The translations under genes and the position numbers were made by a program. Below the pieces are notes generated by a model. The model saw only the letters and a list, made by a program, of their open reading frames with translations. It searched no databases and was not told where the DNA came from. Shown piece after piece: positions 58,515 to 64,000 of a stretch of DNA of 64,000 nucleotides (within the stretch, counting starts at the first letter, position 1; the number at the start of each line of letters is the position of its first letter). This stretch comes from Oceanisphaera avium. GTDB lineage: Bacteria; Pseudomonadota; Gammaproteobacteria; Enterobacterales; Aeromonadaceae. The DNA lies in assembly GCF_002157875.1 (NCBI RefSeq), contig NZ_CP021376.1, forward strand, positions 1,992,501 through 2,056,500, read 5' to 3'.

Positions 58515-59432
58515 CTAAGCATACGCAGCTATATCTGAGCTCACTAAAGCACCACTGTGTTGGCGATTAGCAAGATGCTCAGGGCGCGGTGCTTGTCCAC
58601 AAAAAGGCGTGGTGAGCCGATTATGCACGCTGTTATAAACAAAGAATAAATTGCTTCGCGGCCACGGAGACAGATTGGCGTTAGAAGCATGCAAAGTATT
58701 GCACTCAAATAAAATTAATGAGCCCGACGGACCCGTTGGCATACTAATGCCCCCTTGATTTGCCAAGTTATTTAGTGCTTGTTCACTTGGCACCCCGACT
58801 TGTTGTTTTTGTAACGAAGAGCGGTAGTTATTGGTAGGGGTGGGACCGACACAGGGCACAAAGTAATGATGTGAGCCCGGAATTAGCATTAAAGAGCCAT
58901 TAACTTGAGTATTTGGCGTAAGCGCAATAGAGCAACTGAGCGCGCGCATGCGAGGCATACCATCTTCTGTGTGCCAGGTTTCAAAATCAGAATGCCAATC
59001 AAATCCTTTACCATAAAAAGCCGGTTTTACATTAATTCGCGACTGATGAATATAAACCTCGCTACCTAAGAGTTGCTCGACCATAGCTAACAAGCGCGGC
59101 TCGCGGGTGAGCTCATCAAAGCGCGGGTTATGTTTATGAATATCAAAGATAGAGCGAATATTAGCCTGCTGTGCTTCTTTTATAACAAGCTCATTAGGCA
59201 GTTGCTGAGGATGCTGTTGGTAGTGTTGTAAGTCTTGTTGGAAGTCTTGAACTTGCTGTTCATCTAAAAAATCTTTGATGACTAAAAAACCATCGCGCTC
59301 ATATTGCGCTAATTCGGTGGACGTGAGCGGTCCTGTACTCTGGCTGCCATAAACAATGGGATCGAGTCTTTTAAAAGGAGCTAAGGTGTGGCTTAAGCGG
59401 CTAGGGTAACAGTCGTCAGTACACATCGTCAT
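58515..59432 (-). CDS. ectD: Ectoine hydroxylase
   Basis: A 2-oxoglutarate and Fe(II)-dependent dioxygenase that makes 5-hydroxyectoine, a compatible solute, in the cytoplasm. It has 305 residues. The EctD signature region FDWHSDFETWHTEDGMPRMR (145-164) is exact, and the iron ligands His147, Asp149 and His248 are in place, which separates it from general phytanoyl-CoA hydroxylases. AGGAG precedes the ATG. ectABC are not adjacent, so ectoine must come from genes elsewhere or from uptake. No osmotic promoter could be identified. Confidence 0.92.
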   Translation of the reverse strand: MTMCTDDCYPSRLSHTLAPFKRLDPIVYGSQSTGPLTSTELAQYERDGFLVIKDFLDEQQVQDFQQDLQHYQQHPQQLPNELVIKEAQQANIRSIFDIHKHNPRFDELTREPRLLAMVEQLLGSEVYIHQSRINVKPAFYGKGFDWHSDFETWHTEDGMPRMRALSCSIALTPNTQVNGSLMLIPGSHHYFVPCVGPTPTNNYRSSLQKQQVGVPSEQALNNLANQGGISMPTGPSGSLILFECNTLHASNANLSPWPRSNLFFVYNSVHNRLTTPFCGQAPRPEHLANRQHSGALVSSDIAAYA

Positions 59433-59770
59433 TATTCATCTCCTTGTTACAGATAATTAAGCAGTGATTATGAAAAGTGTAATATTTAGAGGGTTTATTA
59501 AACGCGTAAAACTACCTTTTCAACCATAGCGCCTATCCTTACAATCTCAAGTTGCACACAGCCCCGCTCACTATTTAAGCTAAAAGCGCAATTTTTAGGC
59601 GGTTTATAGATAACCGTCACCTCAGAAATTTCTTTTTAACTCTCAAATAAGTCGATTTTTCGCGGTTATTGGTATTTCTTTACCGTTAATGAAGGCTTTT
59701 TCGGGACGGTTGACTCTGAACGGCTAAGCCTCCTAAGTAGGCAAGCATAGCTGGCTATTAATTGCTTAAT

Positions 59771-59799
59771 TTCATAGCTAGCAACCACTTAGCTATAAT
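59771..59799 (+). promoter_or_regulatory. Probable sigma-70 promoter upstream of gmk
   Basis: TATAAT (59794-59799) with TTCATA 17 bases upstream (59771-59776). A transcript would start near 59806 and meet a strong terminator at 59965-59995. Confidence 0.55.
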
Positions 59800-59805
59800 C
59801 TTTAT

Positions 59806-59998
59806 AAATTTAGCCCACGCTATTAGAGACCTCAACTAGGCAAACAACTCGGTTTTACCGAGTATTAACTCAGGAATAATCTGTTAGAACCGATGGGATA
59901 ATCTAGATCATAATGGAATTTGCGTGGAGGGCACTTCCGCAGCAAGCTATAGTTATTTTTTGATTGGCCGTTGTCTTTACAGCGGCCATTTTTTTATG
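59806..59998 (+). ncRNA. Candidate small RNA or leader RNA upstream of gmk
   Basis: A region of about 190 bases without an open reading frame, between a promoter-like site and a strong terminator. It contains a perfect hairpin ACTCGGT-TTT-ACCGAGT (59847-59863) and, just before the terminator, a U-rich stretch (TTATTTTTT). A U-rich segment followed by a terminator hairpin and seven T is the pattern of Hfq-binding sRNAs. It does not resemble 6S, Spot 42, RyhB or FnrS that I can recall. It could alternatively be the attenuated leader of gmk. Confidence 0.4.
59965..59995 (+). terminator. Strong intrinsic terminator 85 bases before gmk
   Basis: TGGCCGTTGT and ACAGCGGCCA pair (one wobble) around CTTT and are followed by seven T. 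No coding gene ends upstream on this strand, so it terminates a non-coding transcript. Confidence 0.9.
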
Positions 59999-60079
59999 GC
60001 GCACATTCTGGTAAGATTTGCCGCCCTTGGTTCCAGCCCAGCTCGGCGCTGGCAGATAACCCCGAACGGGCATAACACT

Positions 60080-60709
60080 ATGGCGCACTGCGGTACCTTA
60101 TTTATTATTTCTTCTCCTAGTGGCGCAGGCAAATCTAGCCTGATCCGTGCCCTGCTCGATCGCCCCAGCGTGGACGGTATGCTGCAGGTCTCTGTCTCTC
60201 ATACGACGCGTTGCGCACGCCCCGGCGAGATAGACGGCATTCATTATCACTTTATTAAACCCGCCCAATTTGAAAGCTTAATTGAGCGCGGTGCTTTTTA
60301 TGAATGGGCACAAGTGTTTGACAATTATTACGGCACTTCGCGAGAGTGGATTGATCAACAACTTGAAAAAGGCATCGATATTTTGCTCGATATCGACTGG
60401 CAGGGAGCACGCCAAATTCGTGCCCAATCTCCCAGTGCTAAGTCTATTTTTGTGTTGCCGCCCAGTAGAGTTGAGCTAGAGCGGCGTTTAAATGCTCGCC
60501 AGCAAGATACGCCCGAGGTAATAAAGGGTAGAATGGACAAAGCAGTGTCAGAAATGTCACATTATGATGAATATGACTACTTGCTGGTTAATGATAACTT
60601 TGATCATGCCCTTAATCGTCTCAGTGCCATTATTGAAGCTGAACGAGCCAGTACCGAAAAACAAGCGATCCGCTTTCAGCCCTTGCTAAATGCATTGCTG
60701 GCAGAATAA
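60080..60709 (+). CDS. gmk: Guanylate kinase
   Basis: Phosphorylates GMP to GDP. It has 209 residues (E. coli 207). Walker [11 protein letters not shown], the GMP-binding [13 protein letters not shown] and [10 protein letters not shown] are intact. The ATG at 60080 matches the conserved N-terminus; a longer frame reaching back to 59924 crosses the terminator hairpin and is not credible. It starts the gmk-rpoZ-spoT cluster conserved in gammaproteobacteria. Confidence 0.97.
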   Translation: MAHCGTLFIISSPSGAGKSSLIRALLDRPSVDGMLQVSVSHTTRCARPGEIDGIHYHFIKPAQFESLIERGAFYEWAQVFDNYYGTSREWIDQQLEKGIDILLDIDWQGARQIRAQSPSAKSIFVLPPSRVELERRLNARQQDTPEVIKGRMDKAVSEMSHYDEYDYLLVNDNFDHALNRLSAIIEAERASTEKQAIRFQPLLNALLAE

Positions 60710-60758
60710 GCTGGGATCGAGTAGAATTTTGCACCTTTTTTAATCATTGGAGTCCATT

Positions 60759-61037
60759 ATGGCACGCGTTACTGTTGAAGATGCTGTTGAGCAGGTAGGC
60801 AATCGCTTTGATTTAGTGTTGGTTGCTTCTCGTCGCGCTCGCCAACTGGCCACCCAGGGCAAAGACGCACTGGTACCACTTGAGAACGATAAACCGACGG
60901 TTATTGCACTGCGTGAAATTGAGCAAGGCTTAGTCAACCATGCAATGATGGATATGCAAGACCGCCAAGAGCAGCAAGAAACCGATGCTGCTGAACTAGC
61001 AGCGGTTGCCGCTATTGCCGAAGGTCGTTTACTCTAA
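60759..61037 (+). CDS. rpoZ: RNA polymerase omega subunit
   Basis: 92 residues (E. coli 91). [20 protein letters not shown] and [10 protein letters not shown] are highly conserved. Omega aids assembly of beta' and forms part of the ppGpp site 1 on RNA polymerase, so its place next to spoT is functionally apt. TTGGAG precedes the ATG at 60759. Confidence 0.97.
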   Translation: MARVTVEDAVEQVGNRFDLVLVASRRARQLATQGKDALVPLENDKPTVIALREIEQGLVNHAMMDMQDRQEQQETDAAELAAVAAIAEGRLL

Positions 61038-61114
61038 GCGCGGCCTAGCGCCCAGCACTCACTGGGCGCTCAGTTTAAGTCTGCATCTATGTAGCTACAT
61101 GAGCGGAGTATATA

Positions 61115-63232
61115 TTGTATCTATTTGAATCTCTTAAAGAGCTAGCCTCCAGTTATCTTCCTCCCGAACAAATAGAGCAGCTCACTGCCGCCTATTTGGT
61201 AGCAAGAGACGCGCATCAGGGGCAAACTCGGTCCAGTGGCGAGCCCTACATCACCCACCCGGTGGCGGTGGCGCGCATTCTGGCAGAGATGCATTTGGAT
61301 CATGAAACGCTCATGGCAGCCCTGCTGCATGATGTTATTGAAGACACCGCTACCACTAAAGCGGCCCTCGCCGAGCAATTTGGTATAGCGGTAGCCGAAT
61401 TAGTGGAAGGGGTGTCTAAGCTTGATAAAATTAAGTTTAGAGATCACAAAGAAGCGCAGACTGAAAACTTTCGCAAGATGGTGTTAGCCATGACCCAAGA
61501 TATTCGGGTCATTCTAATTAAGCTCGCCGACCGTACCCATAATATGCGCACCCTTGGCGCATTACGCCCCGATAAACGCCGCCGCATTGCCCGCGAAACC
61601 CTTGAAATTCACGCCCCTATTGCTAATCGCCTCGGCATTCACAGCATTAAAAATGAGCTGGAAGAGCTAGGCTTAGAAGCGCTCTACCCCATGCGTACTC
61701 GCGTATTGCGCTCCTCGGTAAAGCGCGCTCGAGGCAATCGTCGTGAAATTATTCAATCTATCTTTGAAGAAGTGAGTGGTCGTCTAGACGATGCACACAT
61801 TGAAGCTAAGGTGATGGGGCGAGAAAAAAACATGTTCTCCATCTATAACAAGATGGTAAAAAAAGAACTGCAATTTCACGAAGTCATGGATATTTATGCG
61901 TTTCGCGTTATCGTCAAAGACATAGATACCTGTTACCGAGTGCTTGGTCAAATGCATACCTTGTATAAGCCACGTCCGGGACGCTTTAAAGACTATATCG
62001 CTATTCCTAAAACCAACGGCTACCAGTCTTTGCACACTTCCTTAGTGGGCCCTCATGGCTTGCCAGTAGAAGTACAAATTCGTACCGAATATATGGATCA
62101 AATGGCGGATAAGGGCGTAGCGGCACATTGGGCTTATAAAAACGACAGCGAGCGATCTAACACCACAGCCCAAGTGCGGGCCGAGCAATGGATGCAAAGC
62201 TTATTAGAGCTACAGCAAAGTGCCGGCTCCTCCTTTGAGTTTATCGAAGGTGTTAAAACCGATCTCTTCCCCGATGAAATTTATGTCTTTACGCCCGAGG
62301 GGCGAATTTTAGAGCTGCCCTCGGGCGCGACTGCCGTGGACTTTGCATATGCCGTTCATACCGACATTGGCCATGCCTGTGTAGGGGCGCGTGTTGATCG
62401 CCAACCTTATTCACTGAGCCAGCGTTTGCACTCGGGGCAAACAATTGAAATTATTACCGCTCCTAGCGCCCGCCCCAATGCGGCTTGGCTAAACTTTGTA
62501 GTGACCTCACGCGCGCGCACTAAAATTCGCCAGTTCTTAAAGAATCTGCGCACCGAAGAGTCGGTATTATTAGGAAAGCGCTTACTGAACCACGCCTTGG
62601 GTGCCAAAAATCTTGAAGATATCGCGCCCGAGCGCATAGCGCAGGTGTTAAAAGATACTAAGCACACTGCTATCAATGGTTTGCTGGCCGATATTGGCCT
62701 AGGCAATGCCATGAGTGTGGTAATTGCACGGCGTTTATTAGCCGATGCAAACGAAACGCAAATTGAGCCTAGCAAAGCCTTTAAGAAGATGCCGATTCGC
62801 GGTGCCGACGACATGCTATTAAATTTTGCTAATTGTTGTCGCCCTATCCCCGGCGATCCCATAGTGGCCCACATCAGCCCAGGCCGAGGCTTAGTGGTGC
62901 ATTTGGAGTCGTGCAAAAACATTCGCGGCTACAATAAAGAACAAGAAAAATACCTGCCTGTCCAGTGGGACATGGAGCAAGATTTTGGTTTTGAATTTAA
63001 AACCGAAATTGGTATCGAGCTGGTGAATCAACATGGTGCATTAGCCGCCTTAGCAAACGTTATTGCAGCGACCGGTGCCAATATCCATAATATTGCCACC
63101 GAAGAGAAAGATGGCCGCGTTTATTTAGTGGAGCTGCTAATCACCACTAAGAGCCGAGTGCATTTGGCTAATATTATGCGAAAAATCCGCGTCACCCCCA
63201 ATGTGTTAAAGGTATTTAGACTGCGTAAGTAA
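61115..63232 (+). CDS. spoT: Bifunctional (p)ppGpp synthetase/hydrolase SpoT
   Basis: Makes and degrades the alarmone (p)ppGpp. It has 705 residues (E. coli 702). The N-terminal HD hydrolase domain is intact (AALLHDVIEDT and TEN with KLADRTHNMRTL), followed by the synthetase domain (about 240-350, with GYQSLHTSLVG), TGS (about 385-450) and a C-terminal ACT domain. It starts with TTG, as in E. coli, with CGGAG at good spacing; this rare codon matches the conserved MYLFESL start. The complete HD site identifies SpoT rather than RelA. Confidence 0.97.
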   Translation: MYLFESLKELASSYLPPEQIEQLTAAYLVARDAHQGQTRSSGEPYITHPVAVARILAEMHLDHETLMAALLHDVIEDTATTKAALAEQFGIAVAELVEGVSKLDKIKFRDHKEAQTENFRKMVLAMTQDIRVILIKLADRTHNMRTLGALRPDKRRRIARETLEIHAPIANRLGIHSIKNELEELGLEALYPMRTRVLRSSVKRARGNRREIIQSIFEEVSGRLDDAHIEAKVMGREKNMFSIYNKMVKKELQFHEVMDIYAFRVIVKDIDTCYRVLGQMHTLYKPRPGRFKDYIAIPKTNGYQSLHTSLVGPHGLPVEVQIRTEYMDQMADKGVAAHWAYKNDSERSNTTAQVRAEQWMQSLLELQQSAGSSFEFIEGVKTDLFPDEIYVFTPEGRILELPSGATAVDFAYAVHTDIGHACVGARVDRQPYSLSQRLHSGQTIEIITAPSARPNAAWLNFVVTSRARTKIRQFLKNLRTEESVLLGKRLLNHALGAKNLEDIAPERIAQVLKDTKHTAINGLLADIGLGNAMSVVIARRLLADANETQIEPSKAFKKMPIRGADDMLLNFANCCRPIPGDPIVAHISPGRGLVVHLESCKNIRGYNKEQEKYLPVQWDMEQDFGFEFKTEIGIELVNQHGALAALANVIAATGANIHNIATEEKDGRVYLVELLITTKSRVHLANIMRKIRVTPNVLKVFRLRK

Positions 63233-63300
63233 TTAGCGTGAGCGCTATGGCTAACTGCCACTCTAATAGCAATTTTTTCGTTGATTGATTGGAGCCTATT

Positions 63301-64000
63301 ATGCTCAACCGCCTGCTGCTGCTCGGGAGCTATTTATTTATGAATCTCGCCCTCGCCTCCCCGCAATTAACGACCACCGAGCAACTGGCAGAGCTAGGCT
63401 TAACCGGCTTAACAAACAAGTGGCAAGCACAAAGCGTTGAAGGGCATTTTAGTGGCTTTGATGGCTTAACTCTGCCTTATGCCAAGCTAGTCCATGCCCG
63501 CCATCAAAAAGCCATTGTACTAGTCAATGGGCGCACCGAGAGCTATTTAAAATACCAAGAGCTGGCTCTCGACCTCTTCCATAATGGTTATAACGTCTAT
63601 CTCTACGATCATCGAGGCCAAGGATTAGCGCCCCGTCAATTAGCTAACCCCTATTTAGGCTATGTAGAAAGCTTTGATGACTATGTCCAAGATCTTGAGC
63701 AGTTTGTACAACAAGTGGTGCTAGAAGCGCCAGTGGAACAACTGTATTTATTATCTCATTCTATGGGCGGCACCGTAGCAGCGCTTTGGCTTAGCGAAAC
63801 CCACGTGCGCCTACAAGCGGCGGCGTTAGCCTCACCCATGATCGGCATTTACTTTAAGCCACTTCCTAAATGGTTAGTTAGTGCCTTATTGAGCGTCTTT
63901 AATAAAGGCTGCGCTTGGCTAGATAAACCCGCTTGTTACGCCCCAGGGCAAAAAGATTATCAAGCACTGCCTTTTAAAGACAATGTGCTGACGCACAGCG
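63301..64000 (+). CDS. Alpha/beta-hydrolase, lysophospholipase (PldB-like), truncated by the window edge
   Basis: An open frame from the ATG at 63301 (TTGGAG upstream) continues past the right edge; 233 codons are visible. The N-terminus MLNRLLLLGSYLFMNLALA looks like a signal peptide or membrane anchor. The hydrolase core follows: an oxyanion-region VLVNGRTESY, DHRGQGL, and the nucleophile elbow SHSMGG, matching lysophospholipase L2-type serine hydrolases. The catalytic Asp and His should lie beyond the edge. The predicted export differs from a plain cytoplasmic hydrolase. It sits 68 bases after spoT. Confidence 0.85.
   Translation, partial: MLNRLLLLGSYLFMNLALASPQLTTTEQLAELGLTGLTNKWQAQSVEGHFSGFDGLTLPYAKLVHARHQKAIVLVNGRTESYLKYQELALDLFHNGYNVYLYDHRGQGLAPRQLANPYLGYVESFDDYVQDLEQFVQQVVLEAPVEQLYLLSHSMGGTVAALWLSETHVRLQAAALASPMIGIYFKPLPKWLVSALLSVFNKGCAWLDKPACYAPGQKDYQALPFKDNVLTHS

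Noticed and set aside
59924-60079. Longer N-terminus for guanylate kinase
   Set aside because: The extension would be translated through the strong terminator hairpin and has no counterpart in the family; the ATG at 60080 fits exactly.

Overview
The window looks like chromosomal core DNA of a marine or halotolerant gammaproteobacterium of the Aeromonadales type (Oceanisphaera/Oceanimonas/Zobellella/Aeromonas relatives). This rests on gene order and protein resemblance only; no database search was possible. Supporting clues are a Vibrio/Aeromonas-like order around priA-argS-ftsN-hslVU, a lipopolysaccharide (LPS) core locus containing a fused glycosyltransferase-deacetylase like Aeromonas WahA, and an ectoine hydroxylase. 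Gene density is high, and most intergenic gaps carry recognisable promoters or intrinsic terminators.

Layout. 1-150: a leftward ribosomal RNA P1-type promoter, so an rRNA operon probably lies just outside the left edge. 0.4-7.1 kb: membrane-anchored RRM protein, murI, btuB behind a cobalamin riboswitch, sorAB-type sulfite dehydrogenase, trmA. 7.2-9.3 kb: single-domain malic enzyme, an empty 0.6 kb stretch, rpmE. 9.4-17.2 kb: priA, argS, ftsN, hslVU behind a heat-shock-type promoter, rraA, zapB. 17.3-25.9 kb: cysE, fieF, trmL, a MATE exporter, a Sco-family copper protein, lexA with two LexA boxes, ubiA-ubiC, a FliL-like secreted protein, glpEG. 25.9-30.9 kb: complete branched-chain amino acid ABC importer (livK-H-M-G-F). 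31.1-34.1 kb: tdh-kbl for threonine catabolism, with kbl frameshifted, and a TetR regulator.

34.2-47.9 kb is the LPS inner-core and core locus: hldD, wahA-like fusion, two hexapeptide acetyltransferases, a DUF1796 protein, waaF, a DXD glycosyltransferase, waaA, an OafA-like acyltransferase, kdkA, a GT9 enzyme, waaE-like, and a second GT9 enzyme. It ends at the usual coaD-mutM boundary. Conserved core enzymes alternate with visibly AT-rich cargo genes, which suggests module exchange.

48-64 kb: mutM, rpmGB, radC, coaBC-dut-slmA, a methyltransferase, a frameshifted cheV-like gene, pyrE, rph and yicC (divergent), orphan ectD, a candidate small RNA or leader ending in a strong terminator, then gmk-rpoZ-spoT and a truncated lysophospholipase-like gene.

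The most notable observations are the rRNA promoter, the hslVU heat-shock promoter with its inverted repeat, the candidate Hfq-type small RNA before gmk, a family of short GTGAGG-armed intergenic repeats, a hairpin cluster between coaD and mutM, the WahA-like fusion among AT-rich cargo, the orphan ectD, and two single-base homopolymer frameshifts (kbl, cheV). The frameshifts may be sequence errors or true mutations. I found no CRISPR array, prophage, insertion sequence or tRNA gene, and nothing I would call a clearly undescribed system.
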